Shown: positions 37,001 to 49,097, counted from the first letter of the stretch. The stretch is DNA of 64,000 nucleotides from Carya illinoinensis (GCF_018687715.1 NC_056754.1:19763501-19827500), one strand, 5' to 3'. Numbers and translations are program-made. The notes: a model not told the origin generated them from the letters alone.

Positions 37001-40000
37001 TGGACTCTCTTTCAGCAAGTGAGGCTTAATACATAAAAATTCCTAAATTGAACGAGAGAGATAACATGTAGACATGGTTTGAACTCCAGGAATCTACTCT
37101 AGTACAATGATAAAACACAATTTATCCAGAAGCCCATCTATTTTGAAAACATTGATATTAAATTCCCAACTAGCACAACTTCCACAGAGTACATCTACCA
37201 ACTAACATGATCTACACATAGTACCCCAATGTTTCCCATTACTTATTCTTGGTTATGCCCAAAAATGTTTTGTAGTGATAATTAATTTTGCTAAACATTA
37301 GAAACAGGAGTTGGTCTCTCTAAAAAGAAATGGAGAAACCCTAGGTGAAAGGCCTTTAAGGACTATGATTGAAATCTACCAAATACAGTTTACTAATCTT
37401 AAAAGCTCATCTTTGCATAATTATAATTAGCATAATGAAATGTGGCCAAAATTTTAAAACACCTTATCCTTCTCTAGTTTCCGGAGAACTTTATCCCTTG
37501 CTCTTTTCTCCTCTTCCTTTTCTGCTTTCCGCAAGGCTAAATAACTGAAGAAACAAAGTGTGGATATTCATATATAACTAAAAAGGAAATTCAATCCCAT
37601 GTATCTAGAGAAGAAAAAGGGACAGACACATAGATGGTAGAACTGCTATATGCAAAGAGCAATTTATGGGATTAAGACGGACTGTTTCCTTTCATTTTCT
37701 TCAGCAAGTCGCTTTGTCTCAGTGAGATCCTTACTGGCTCGAATCCTTTCCTGGAACAATATCACCATCCAGGTTGCAGAAAAGAAATGTATAGAATGTG
37801 AAATGATTAAATAACAGAATTCCAAAACAAAACCACAGGAGTTTGATTTCACAAAAGCCAACAACTGCTTTAGGATCAGATTATCTTTTTTCTTTTATAA
37901 GTCGTTAGGATCAGATTATCTAATAGACAAAAAAGCTGTGGCATGTCCATTACATATCAGTTTATATTCAAAAGTTTTCAACTGCACTTCAAGAATTCTC
38001 TTAAATATATTGGCACCTTTCGACTTATGTTCTACAGCACCATTTAAATTGTCTCTCCATAACAGCTACCCCCCCCCCCCCCCCCCCCCCCTCTCTTCCC
38101 CCCCTCCCCCACAAAAAAAAAAAAAAAAAAAAAAGCAATAGAAAAAACCCCACATAAACAAATAGAAAAGGCAAGAAGAATAATCTAAGAAGCAAGATGA
38201 AGGAGTTATAATCAAAGGGAAGGGAGAAAACCATAAAAATAATCACATTATACCCTCTCCCTCTGTCTTTCTAATTTCTTTTCTTCTTCTTCCTTCTTCT
38301 TGTGTGCTCGATCCCTGAAACTCGACAAGATCAGTAGTCATGGAAAGAAACCAGCCAAATACTATGAAGATTTTTAGATAATGAGAAGAACCTGTGCATA
38401 AAAAATAATAATTGTTATAAGGAAACGGAAAAGGAAACCTTAGTTCCTCTGCCTTCAATTTTATTTGTTGTGTGATATGGAATGGTTGGGGAGGATCAAG
38501 ATCAACGTCCACTGCTACCTGGAAGAAGTTAAACAAGTCAAGCAAAAGTAGTGACAGTACGTGCAAGACCAATTATATTTCAATTTCAGGTCCCAAATGC
38601 ATCAAATTTGCACCCTTATATGTTTTTCTTCACCTCGTTTCCAAAGAATGAGACCAAGCAATGAGCTTGCAAGAAGCAAAGATAAAGCCAAATTTTCAGA
38701 ACTCATAAAGCACCCTCATAAACATACATAGAACTAAGATAAAGGAAAGATCATATAAAAAAGATATTTAACTTAACTTTTTTTTATATATATAGGGAAG
38801 CAATCATTTTATTAATAAAGGCAAGCCATAGCCCAAGTATACAGGTCATATACAAGACAAACACCTATCTAGAGTTATAAACAGATACAAGGAAATCATG
38901 GACATTTAGTCCATTGAAATCTATTTCATAAGTCCAAAGAAACAAAGTATTAATCTTATCCATCATTCGTGTGCAATCTTCAAAACTACTGTTGTTCCAT
39001 TTTCTCCAAATGCACCATGGTAAACAAATAGGATTAGGAACCATATTCCATATCATAGTGACTTGTGAGATACCATATGAACCATACCAAGATAGAAACA
39101 GATCTACTACCCTTCTTGGCATGACCCAAGTTAATCGCATTCTACTAACAACGTCATTCCAAATAGCCCAAGCAAATCTTGCAGTGAAGTAACAGGTGAT
39201 CTACATCCTCCCCATTCTTTTTGCACATACAACCCAATCTCCCCACCAATGATCTGACGTTTCCTTAGGTTGTCCTTGGTAACGATCTTCCCTAAGCAAG
39301 CTAAACTACAATGGATTGTTCATTTTAACGTTCAGCTCTCCACCAAACAAAATATGCCCACAAAAGACCATCTTTTTGAGAAAAAAATTTAAATCATGTG
39401 ATCATGTTCTAATTATATATTGAGACGAGGCCTGAAAGATATGTCCAAAAATACGAAAAATTGCTCGCCAATATATGCTCTACATAAAATGCTTTTCACT
39501 CTACTTCAATATCAAGCCAAGAATATTATGAATTTTAAAACTTCTAACATCTTATAGGTGGCGGACAAGGTGAAAGTCAATAACCGAGATCACATATTGT
39601 TAAGTCAATTGAAAAGGAAGAGGATGACCACACATACAATGACTAGAATGCAACTTGATCTCACCTATTTTAATGTATATTTATATTAAAAGGCGTAATT
39701 TTTGTTGTGCTTCTCAACACTTATAATAGGAGAAATATACCCCAAAAAAAGATACAAGAAGGTACCATGTTCATATGAATATCCATGCCTGTTCTATTCT
39801 ACTAGGGTGTGGGGACTGAGGGAAGGGGGAGAGGGGGAATGGTTGGGAACAAGAAGAGTGAAAAGAAAATGCATACTAAAATCTTCATTAGTTGACAAAA
39901 ATTAAAAGTTCCAAAATAGGGATTTCATTTTGTTGATTCCTATGCAAAATCAGACAGGAATATAATCAAGAATAAAAATCATACCAAGGGCATCTGATCA

Positions 40001-41830
40001 ATGTCTGAGTCATTTTCATGATCAACGACCCAATCTATGGCTGCCTCTAAGCTAGAATTACCTGTTCAACAGACATTGGTATTCAAAATCAGGAGAATAG
40101 CACATGAACTTCAATTAATCGAAGTGGCCTTACCTGTGCTAGATAACTTCACTAGTAGCATCTCTGGATCAGTTTAAGTCCCACATTGAATGGGTGAGTT
40201 ATGATAGAGTTCATTAAAATATCGATTTTCTAATAGGTGAAACTAGGCTTCATGAATAATTCAACTAACTCTAATTGTTACTTTGACTAGTCCTTTTAGA
40301 TGATAGCCCAAATGTGGATAATGCTTGTTGGGTCGTTACTCACTGAGATCAGATCTTAACCCTACCTAGAATTTGCATTGTGCACCTCCAAACCACAACC
40401 CCTAGAAAATCCCCGTTATTTTGTCTTAATTGATCAATAATGTTGCATATTTCTCCATGAGAAACTCATGCAAGGTTTGAAACCTCACATCAATTACACG
40501 TACAAACACATGGCATCTCACATAGATAGACTCACCAGAATAATGAAGTGCCCACGTAGCTCGTGCCCTTGGAAATCCCATGTCTTCGAGTTCTTCAAGA
40601 AGTTTCTTGTTTACTTCCGGAACAGCCATTTCTATGAACATAAATATGTGACTAGTATAGCATGAAACATTTAATCTTAAACAAATATCATATACCAGCC
40701 AATCTTTCACCAAAAAAAAACTCACATGATCTATGAACAAGATTTTTTAAAACCTATTAATCAATTATATCCAATAAAATGACTGAAAATTTGCCTGCTC
40801 CAAATCAAGAAGGACCATTGCCACCTCAATTCATAGGATTGAACCCAAAACCTCCCCTTATGACAAGAGAGAGATAGCACTTGCTAAAAAGGTGTGGTGC
40901 ATTTATTAACTTCGCAATTTTATTTTTTATAAGTAAGAAGAATTTATTAATCCACATAACAAAGCATAGCTCAAGTACACAAGAAGTATACAAGAGAAAA
41001 TCCTGCAAGACATTAACTTCACAAGTAAAAGGGCATTCCCATGGGCCACATTCAAGTCCTGTAAGACATTATAAATAATAATCTGTACATGTTAAGAACA
41101 AAGGAAGTTCTCAAGATGAACGATGAAGCTTAATATTCTGATCGAGCTAAAAAAGAGTCTATGAACCAGGGGAAAAATTAATGTCCAAGTTACTGCTGAT
41201 ATCGTAGAACTTGTGACAAAGGAAAAAAATGAGGGAATTGCCAGAACTGAAATTCATATTTCACTTCCCTTCAGCCGTCCATTAGGCTGCCAATAATATG
41301 AAAAATAAAATGCAGAGACGTCCAAATTCCTCTATTTCATGTTTTCCCATAAAACCAGAACTTTTTCCTTAAACCACTCCTAAATTCCTATATCTGACAT
41401 TTGCTATCATTTGAATCAACCGAGGTTTTCGGGGGTTTTTCTTGTATTTTGGGAACCAAAAAAAAAAAAAAAAACACAGTGCAATATACTAAAACCAGAA
41501 TGATGTAGGGGTGTACATAGTGAGTAAATAATTTAAAAACGAAAAAGACTACCGCTTTGGTCAGCGAGACTTGCGAATGAAATGGAAGACGAAAATTCGA
41601 CCAGCAAGCAGGGAGGCTTTGAATGATATGACGAAACAGGGACGAGAGGTGATCTATAAAAGCGGTAGGGAAGGTGCTTTAGGAGCTCAGGGAAGCCCAG
41701 AAATATAAGCAAAAGCGGAAATGGACACCCATTGATGATTAGAGAAGAATGGAGAAGATTCTTTGCTGATTCTGAAGCAAACAGAAAGAAACCCAAGCCA
41801 CTCCTAATCCGCTTTTGAGACATTCTGATT
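34062..41830 (-). CDS. UBA and PUB domain protein, ten coding exons, frameshifted in the PUB domain
   Basis: Minus-strand exons: 40631-40536 (ATG at 40629), 40061-39985, 38518-38439, 38314-38254, 37750-37683, 37544-37463, 36447-36364, 36233-36150, 34987-34866, 34244-34062. Splice sites are GT/AG. The coding total is 935 bases; without two extra bases it would be 933, i.e. 310 residues. N-terminal UBA domain ([23 protein letters not shown] then [15 protein letters not shown]), a charged coiled-coil middle ([27 protein letters not shown]), and a C-terminal PUB/PUG domain ([34 protein letters not shown]). In plants this architecture binds ubiquitin (UBA) and Cdc48/p97 (PUB), by family knowledge. 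Exon 34987-34866 has six T where block A has four, shifting frame so that translation would stop just after the next splice. Either the allele is broken or the homopolymer is misassembled. Plant homologues often carry an N-terminal C2H2 finger, which I do not see. Region 41530-41830 is a likely untranslated first exon. Confidence 0.85.
35949..36121. mobile_element. Mutator-like MITE in an intron
   Basis: 173-bp insert present in block B and absent at the matching place in block A (19810). Long inverted termini of about 55 bp, landmarks GCAATCGCTTTGAAAAA and TTTTTTCAAAGCGACTGC. Target duplication of 9 bp, ATGCTAGAC (35940-35948) and ATGCTGGAC (36122-36130), one mismatch. Nine-base duplication and long terminal repeats point to the Mutator superfamily. 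Confidence 0.8.
36699..36721. repeat. (GA)n microsatellite
   Basis: Run of GA in block B; the matching site in block A (20407-20422) is shorter and interrupted. Confidence 0.85.
38069..38134. repeat. Poly-C and poly-A low-complexity tract
   Basis: 23 C in a row (38069-38091), a C/T stretch, then 22 A (38113-38134), inside an intron of the UBA/PUB gene. Likely to be unreliable in assembly. Confidence 0.85.
38780..39345 (-). mobile_element. 5'-truncated LINE, 3' end of ORF2
   Basis: Minus-strand frames encode the reverse-transcriptase zinc-binding (zf-RVT) end of a plant L1-type [18 protein letters not shown], then after a frame change [17 protein letters not shown] text, [34 protein letters not shown] and [12 protein letters not shown]. 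The 3' end near 38780 runs into AT-rich DNA. The element is truncated at its 5' side near 39345 and lies in an intron of the UBA/PUB gene. Confidence 0.8.
40920..41012 (-). mobile_element. Short LINE 3'-end fragment
   Basis: About 90 bp resembling the 3' end of the LINE at 38780 (shared pattern: AATTTATTAAT, AAAGCATAGCTCAAGTACAC, AAGTATACAAGAG). No coding part left. Confidence 0.5.
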
Positions 41831-41831
41831 C

Positions 41832-41843
41832 TTATATTTATAC
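41832..41843 (-). promoter_or_regulatory. TATA box of the UBA/PUB gene
   Basis: Reverse-strand TATAAATATAAG, followed downstream by about 300 bp of pyrimidine-rich leader that ends at a plausible GT donor near 41553 (AAAGCG/GTAGTC). This would give an untranslated first exon about 0.9 kb from the ATG at 40629. Position and motif only. Confidence 0.45.
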
Positions 41844-43237
41844 GTTTCCACGGGCCTGCCACCCTGGGAAGAAAAGCATTAGAAAAGTGAAAAATAGCAC
41901 TTCCCCTCAAGTTAACACCATCAAAGTAAATTGGTACACTTAACTGTGAAGAGACGTTCGAGTAAATTAGGAACGTGTTCGCACTATCAAACCGAGCAAT
42001 CAAACTCGCAGAGTCGCATGAAGTTTCGAGTAAATTTTGTGAACAAATCGGACGTCTAACATGACTTCGAACAGCATTTCCATCATTCTTATAAAATTTC
42101 TTATAATTTAATTTAAAATTATATTCTCTTATATTTATTTCTAAATTTTATTTATCTTTTAAAAATATCCTACATCTCATTCCTCATCTCTATCTCTATT
42201 TTATTAAATAATATTTCTTTATTTTTTTATTACTTTTTTATCTCTCTTCCATTTATAATCTTAACTACTAACTATTTTATCTTATTATTTTTTTTTCAAT
42301 TTTCACTTTCTACTAAATATTTATACGATCTTGACTATCTAATACAGTATTATTTTTCAAACCGAAATTCGTATTATAAAAATAGTAATTTTTTTTTTTA
42401 ATATGTTCATTTTCTAACATGATGGCCAATTTTTTTATTTAGTACTCTTTATCAATTTCTCTAATCATAATATCTAGTCACGTATTGATAATAAAATTTT
42501 TTATCATTTCTGTAACAGTAATATTTTTTATCATTTCTCCAATGGCAACATTTTTTATCCTTTCTCCAAAGATAACTTTTTTTGTCTTCTTTCCTACGAT
42601 AACATTTTTTTTTGTTATGTAACGGTAACTTTTTCCTTTATAAATACACATATTGCTAACATATGAATTCTTACAAATTTAAGTCTCATTTGATTTATGA
42701 AACCGAAATTCAATAGTCTCCCATGATCTCCCACTTCCTCGATCAAATGGCTCATACTTCTTTCGCAAATTACTGACGAAGCCGATGGACAGTCATCGAG
42801 GTATCGTGGCAATCGTCAACGTCATAAGTTTATTCGGCGTGATCATATTCAGAGACACGAGCGCCTATTTCGCAATTATTTAGGAGAAAATTCAGTATAT
42901 CTCTCAAATTTATTTCGAATAAGATTTCGGATGAGTCGTCCCCTATTTCTCTATATTCTAAATGAAGTAGAGTTTTGCAAGCCATACTTCGTCCAGAGAA
43001 TAAATAATGCCTGAATACTCGATTTTAGGGATGGGCAGCGGGGCCCGTTACCCGCTGCCCCGCCCCCGCATAGGGCGGGGCAGGGCATCCGCACCGTCAG
43101 GGCCGGGGCGGGGCCCCCCGCCCCGTATGGTGTAACCCAGCGGAGGCGGGGGACGGGGATGGACCCCCCTGGTCGGTTTTTCCCCCGCCCCGCCCCGTAT
43201 GTATATATAATATATAATATTATATATATATATAAGT

Positions 43238-43294
43238 TAAGTTATACTTAAATGAAACGACGTCGTTTTGTCATTGACAAAACGGTGCCGTTTC
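43238..43294. repeat. Short inverted repeat in the hAT 5' region
   Basis: Arms CTTAAATGAAACGACGTCG and its near complement ending CGGTGCCGTTTCATTTAAG, joined by TTTTGTCATTGACAAAA. A hairpin of about 26 bp per arm, followed by an 18-base C run near 43320. Confidence 0.85.
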
Positions 43295-43694
43295 ATTTAA
43301 GTTGCTGCATACCCCTTACCCCCCCCCCCCCCCCGCGGGCGTCCTTCACACTTCTCCAGTTCTCCCGAGTCCCTCCCCTCCCCTCCGAAACCCCCAATCC
43401 CCTCCCCTCCGACCCTAAGTCACCGTGCCGCACGTCGTCCCTCCTCCCTCTCCCACGCCGGACGCACGGTATGTATACTTTTCTCCTCCGGTCATTGATT
43501 TTCTTAATTTTTCTCCGTTAAATTATATATATATATATATTTTTTTTTTGAGTTTTGATCGGAGATTGGAGGAAGGATGGGGTTAAATCGGAGATGGAGG
43601 ATGGGATTTGTGAATTGTGTGCTGTGGATTCGTTGTTTGTGACATTGTGTGATTGTTTTGGATTTCAAGCATTTTGGATGTTTCGGATTGCCCA

Positions 43695-43905
43695 TTTTTG
43701 TTGTAAATTTCATTGAAACCCTAACCCCTAAATTGATTTAGGGGTTTCATGATTTAGGGGTTTCATGATTGAAACCCCTAAATCAATTTAGGGGTTAGGG
43801 TTTCGGATTGGGACCCTAAATTAAATTAGGGTCCCAATCCGAAACCCTAAATTGATTTAGGGGTTTTATGGATTGAAACCCCAATCCGAAACCCTCAACT
43901 TATTA
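43695..43905. repeat. Cluster of palindromes built from CCCTAAA words
   Basis: Alternating inverted units: CCCCTAAATTGATTTAGGGG (43725-43744), AACCCCTAAATCAATTTAGG (43776-43795), TTTCGGATTGGGACCCTAA mirrored by TTAGGGTCCCAATCCGAAA (about 43801-43848), and CCCTAAATTGATTTAGGGG (43845-43863). Together they can fold into several hairpins about 20-30 bp long. It lies in the 5' non-coding part of the hAT element. Confidence 0.88.
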
Positions 43906-44639
43906 ATTTCCCAGTGCCCACCCCTACTTTCAACCTGCAAATTTTGTTTACAAAATTATTGAATACAAAAATTGTAAAGAATAAGAAAAAGACCTACCAA
44001 TTAATTAAGAAAGAAATTATTTATATACATATATATAAATTTATGGAGTTGTGAAACTTGTTTGAGATAATAATCATCATGTAACACTATGATTTATTAG
44101 GGTTTTTGGCATCTTTCTTTTCTTAGCTAGGGTTTTTGCTCTTGAAAGTATGAAATTAAGTTTTTGGCTCACGTCAATTATTTGTTCGCGTGTTAACAAG
44201 CTAATTCAAAAAAATATTATTTAAATAATGTATGCATATATCAATTGGTAATTTTCGAACTTACAAGTTTCTTTCCCTTCTTAGCTTTGATTTAGATACT
44301 AAATTGAGATGGTTTGTGAATATTAATGAAAAAGTTAGTAAATAAAAGTAAAATAGTAATATACCAATATTTTTTAAACATCTTTCAAGATTTTAAAAAA
44401 TTAAAAAATACACCAATATACTAATATTAATTTCAGTAACTATTAAGAAAATAGTTTTAAAAAATTAAATATATGAAAAGTAAAAATGAGAGAACAAAAC
44501 TATGAAGCATATTATCATTTTTTTTTTGTTTTATTTAAAATTTTTAAAAAATTATAACTATTAGATAATTAAAATTAAAAAAAAATCAATTTGAAAATTA
44601 TATAAAATCAATAATGGCCTTCATTCATAATTTTTTTTA

Positions 44640-44806
44640 TTCAATCATTTAAGTACATATCATTTAATTGAATGATATCATTGGGTGATGAAGACAATGA
44701 TAATTTTTGGGTGATTAAAATTATGATAATTTTTTTTATTCAATCATTTAAGTACATATTCAATCATTTAAGTACATATAATTTATTCAATCATTTAAGT
44801 ACATAT
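44640..44806. repeat. Four copies of a 20-bp direct repeat
   Basis: TTCAATCATTTAAGTACATA at about 44640, 44739, 44759 and 44786, with partial inverted copies (AATGATTGAATAAAATT near 44853). Non-coding part of the hAT element. Confidence 0.85.
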
Positions 44807-45287
44807 CATTTCCAATTACGAATTGAGAAAGTCTGAGTATTTTTAAATGATTGAATAAAATTATCATATGTACTGTGGGAAAGTTTTATACTCATGACTC
44901 CACATGATATATATAACATACACATGATTAACCTAAATTACCTTGGCCTATATATATAAATGACACGAAATTAACCCCTACGCTTGCCAAAACTTAAAAA
45001 AGGGTAAAAAAGAGAAAAGAGAGAAGAAAATAATGCCTATTAAAGTGGCCTAATAAAATAATGCCTATTAAAAATATGAAGCATCTCTCTTCGACTCTTC
45101 CTAATCAAATTATTTGGAATTGCTTATATGAGGTCTAAAAACTTATTATAGTGTAGCCATTCATATTATCATCATTATATATAAAAAGTACTTAATACAT
45201 CAATAATAGTTTTGTATGTAGTTTTTGCTGATTGTGTTGGATTGCACTTTGAATTTTTTTTTTTTTTTTTTTTTTGGAGAATCAGGA

Positions 45288-47516
45288 ATGTCTTCGGATT
45301 TCAGTGATAGCTCGCCTTCCCCAGCCAACACCCCTACCCCAGAAACTAACCCTACTCCTACCCGTATAACGAGTACACCTTGCCCTGTTCCGAAGCCCAC
45401 ACAGGGCAAGAAACCTATATCTATAGTTTGGCAACACTTTACCAAACTAGAGGGTGGGGACCCCAACAACCCACAAGCTAAATGTAATCACTGTGGAAAA
45501 ATGTATGGATGTCACTATAGGAAACATGGTACATCCCAGCTGAAGGTCCATCTAGAGGAACAATGCAAGAAGAGTCCAATTTTAAAATCCTTAGTAGAGA
45601 AGGGCCAATCTAGACTAGATTTTAAAATGGCGGATGGGAGTAGTGGGGCCGGGGGGCCAACATTGAAGGGGTATACGAAGTATAACCCCAATGAGTGTAG
45701 AAGGAAGTTAGCTCGTATGATTATCATGGACGAGCTGCCTTTTCAGTTTGTGGAGGGTAAAGGGTTCCAAGAATTTATCCAAGAGTTGGAACCCAGATTT
45801 GTACTTCCTTCTCGTCACACTGTGGCAAAGGATATTAAGAAGATGTACCTTCGTGATAAAGATGTTTTGAGGGGCCAACTCGCGGGTTTGGTAGTTTGCC
45901 TCACTACCGATACTTGGACTTCTATCCAAAATATGAATTACATGTCGTTGACTGTGCATTTTGTTGATGCTGATTGGGTTCTACACAAAAAGATTATTAA
46001 ATTTTGTCAAATAACTGATCATAAGGGTGAGACGATTGGGAAGGCATTGGAGGCCGCAATAAAGGAGTGGGGGTTGGAAAAGGTTTTGTCTGTGTCAGTT
46101 GATAATGCGTCGTCTAATGATGTCGCATTGGGATATCTAAAGAATTATCTTAAAGATGCAAATAAGACATTCTTAGGTGGTGAATACTTGCATGTTAGAT
46201 ATGCTGCACATATTTTGAATTTAATTGTGACTGAGGGGTTGAAAGATGTTGATGACTCGGTTGCATGAGTTAGAATGGCTGTGAAATGGGTGAGGTCTTC
46301 TCCTTCTAGATTGGAGAAATTCAGGGTTGCTGCAAAGGCTGCGGGCATAACATCGAAGAAGGGTCTTTGTACTGATGTTCCTACCAGATGGAACTCAACC
46401 TTCTTGATGTTGGAGGCGGCCCAGGAATATAAGGCAGCCTTTCAATTATTGGGTGATGAAAACATCTAATATGTCAAATACTTTTATGAGCACGGGGGAT
46501 CACGAAAGCCTAATGATGATTATTGGGTGGTAGTTTCTACTTTCGTTAATTTTCTTGGATTATTTTATGATGTCACGTTGAATATATCTGGTTCTTTGTA
46601 CCCTACATCTCATGGGTTTTGTCAACAAATATGTAGGGTAAAAGAAGAATTAGAATATATGCGTAGGGGTTCCAATGAAAGGATGAGGGGAATGGCAGTG
46701 ACCATGATGCTAAAATATCACAAGTATTGGGGAGATTTGACTAGAATGAATATTTTCTTATATGTGGCTGTTATTATTGATCCCCGTCTGAAAGTTTCAG
46801 GCTTGTTATATGGGTTGAGACTTGTTCACGATCAGGTATGGACTGACATTATTGGTGAATTGGCCCGAGATACCCTGAAAAAATTGTATGACGAGTTTAT
46901 GGTAATTAAGGGTGGTACTACATCGAAAACACATACACCGACCCCAACGCCTTTTACAGACACCATGACCGGGCCTCCTACAAAAAAGCGCAGAATGCCA
47001 TGGACTAAGACCCTCGCACAGAATCCCACACTAGTCCATCAATCTACGGAGGTCGTTTCTGAGTTAGACAACTATTTGTCAGCGGATATGGTCCAAGATG
47101 ATGATGATCATTTCGATATATTAGGATGGTGGAAGAATGCCTCAAAGAAATATCCCATTATTTCTGAGATTGCCCGTTGTATTTTGGCCATCCCTATTAG
47201 CACCGTTGCCTCAAAGTCAGCCTTTAGTACCGGAGGTCGTATATTGGATCCTTTACGTAGTTCATTGTCTCCTACAACTGTAGATGCATTAATATGCACA
47301 CAGAATTGGACGATAGGAAAGGATATTCATGTTCCAGATATTTTAGATTTTAAGGAGACCGATGAGGGTGGTGATCAGTCTGGATTTGGACCACCTGGTA
47401 ATTATTTTTTATTTTATTATTTTAATTTTTTTATATTTATTTCCATTTCATCGTTATTAATTTTAATATTAATTTTTGTAGTAACACATGAGACGTCTAG
47501 TACCTCTGCAACATAA
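45288..47516 (+). pseudogene. hAT transposase (BED-finger, RICESLEEPER-like) with two nonsense codons
   Basis: The likely start is the ATG at 45288 (MSSDFSDSSPSP); an upstream in-frame ATG at 45225 runs through a poly-T tract. Domains: BED zinc finger (CNHCGKMYGCHYRKHGTSQLKVHL, residues about 65-95); RNase-H-like core with the first catalytic Asp in TTDTWTSIQNMNYMSLTVHF and the second in SVDNASSND; hAT C-terminal dimerisation region (GWWKNASKKYPIISEIARC, STVASKSAFSTGGRIL, LSPTTVDALICTQNW). The frame is unshifted but closed by TGA at 46266-46268 and TAA at 46467-46469. An 84-bp intron (47398-47481) precedes a last exon ending in TAA at 47514-47516. If the stops are real the element is non-autonomous. 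Confidence 0.92.
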
Positions 47517-48500
47517 AAATGTGCTCAAGCCCGGGCCGCCCCAACTGTCACACCCCTTGACTCAAAGACAAGGCACAGCTGACAAGCCTCTTTAGAATGA
47601 TCAATTTTTAATTATTTGTTCAAATTTTGTATTCAATAATTTGTAATGTTGATACAATGTCCTTTGGACACTTTTATGTTTGTAATTTTGTAATTGTTTA
47701 GCCTTTCAATTTTGTAATAGCTTAGTTATTATTATTAGTTTATTACATATTAGACTCTTGGACATAACACTTTTTTTTTCTTTTAATCTGGGTTTTAAAT
47801 TTTTTTTTTCTTTTTTACTTATAATTTTATGGGCTGAAAAATAAAAATGGCCTACAAGGTATTTTTGGGCTAAAAATACATACTTGTGGGCCATTTTGAC
47901 CCATTGCTGAGATTTCTGGGCCCAACATGGCCCAGAAATTGCTTCTGGGCCCAAGGCCTAGAAGGGGGGTGCGGGGTTGCTGGACGGATTGCCCCCCCAC
48001 CCCGTACCCCGTCATGCGGGACGGGGTACCCCGGACAGGGGGATTTTCCCCATCCGCCCCATGCGGGGGCGAGGGGGGCCTACCCCGCACCGTATGGTGC
48101 GGGTAGCCCCCTACTCGATTTATCTTCTATGTAAAAAATAACCGCAGCACTTAGAATGCTGACGTATGGGGTTACTGGAGATTTTATAGATGAATACATA
48201 CTTATTGGTGAAAGCGCTGCAATGGAGAGCCTCAAGAAATTCTCTGAGACAATAGTAAGTATTTTTTCAGATGAATATCTACGGTCTCCAAATTCCAATG
48301 ATATTGCCCTATTGCTTGCTATTACTAAACAACGAGGATTCCCATGAATGTTGGGAAGCATTGACTATATGCATTGGAAGTGAAAAAATTGTCTCGCGGC
48401 TTGGAAATGTATGTACTCCGGCCACATTCGTGAACCAACTATTATTTTAAAAGTAGTTGCTTCATGTGATTTCTAGATATGACATGCATTTTTTGATATT

Positions 48501-49097
48501 GTGGCAATCGTCAACGTCGTAAATTTATTCGGCGTGATCATATTCAGAGGCACGAGCGCCTATTTCACGATTATTTAGGAGAAAATCCAGTATATCCCTC
48601 AAATTTATTTCGAATAAGATTTCGGATGAGTCGTCCCCTATTTTTCTATATTCTAAATGAAGTAGAGTTTTGCGAGCCATACTTCATCCAGAGAAGAAAT
48701 AATGCCTAAATACTCGGTTTATCTTCTAGGTAAAAGATAACCGCAGCACTTAGAATGCTGACGTATGGGGTTACTGGAGATTTTATAGATGAATACATAC
48801 TTATTGGTGAAAGTGCTGCAATGGAGAGCCTCAAGAAATTCTCTGAGACAATAGTAAGTATTTTTTCAGATAAATATCTACGGTCTCCAAATTCCAATGA
48901 TATTGCCCTATTGCTTGCTATTGCTGAACAACGAGGATTCCCAAGAATGTTGGGAAGCATTGACTACATGCATTGGAAGTGAAAAAATTATCTCACGGCT
49001 TGGAAATGTATGTACTCCGGCCACATTCGTGAACCAACTATTATTTTAAAAGTAGTTGCTTCATGTGATTTCTAGATATGACATGCATTTTTTGATA
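48501..49097 (+). repeat. Second unit of a 596-bp tandem duplication in the Harbinger element
   Basis: Starts GTGGCAATCGTCAACG and ends GCATTTTTTGAT. The first unit is 42808-43025 plus 48122-48499, interrupted by the hAT element. The two units are nearly identical, so the duplication is young relative to the decay of the transposase. The hAT entered unit one only. Confidence 0.9.

Larger units (their letters stand above)
33760..37929. repeat. Duplicated block B
   Basis: Collinear with block A (3781-21602) once the two copia elements there are removed. It begins about 100 bp upstream of the receptor-kinase start codon and ends inside an intron of the UBA/PUB gene. It holds a 173-bp MITE absent from block A (35949-36121). 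Confidence 0.9.
43026..48113 (+). mobile_element. hAT (Ac-like) transposon nested in the Harbinger transposase
   Basis: 5088 bp, flanked by a perfect 8-bp duplication CTCGATTT (43018-43025 and 48114-48121). Termini TAGGGATGGGCAGC and, reversed, TAGGGGGCTACCCGC. Both ends have about 150 bp of GC-rich subterminal DNA with repeated GCGGGG and CGTATGG words, in an otherwise AT-rich element. It carries one transposase gene (45288-47516), two internal palindrome clusters and a short tandem array. TAGGG-type ends plus 8-bp target copies identify the hAT superfamily. Confidence 0.95.

Noticed and set aside
38025..38246. Minus-strand ORF over the poly-C/poly-A tract
   Set aside because: Translates homopolymers into Gly and Phe runs; intron of the UBA/PUB gene.
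41533..42003. Minus-strand ORF of 156 codons upstream of the UBA/PUB gene
   Set aside because: Overlaps the TATA box and probable untranslated first exon; no domain and composition unlike the real exons.
43695..43905. Interstitial telomere sequence
   Set aside because: TTTAGGG-like words are arranged as palindromes and differ between units; no head-to-tail array.
45200..45469. Minus-strand ORF opposite the hAT transposase start
   Set aside because: Shadow of the Pro/Thr-rich transposase N-terminus and a poly-T tract.
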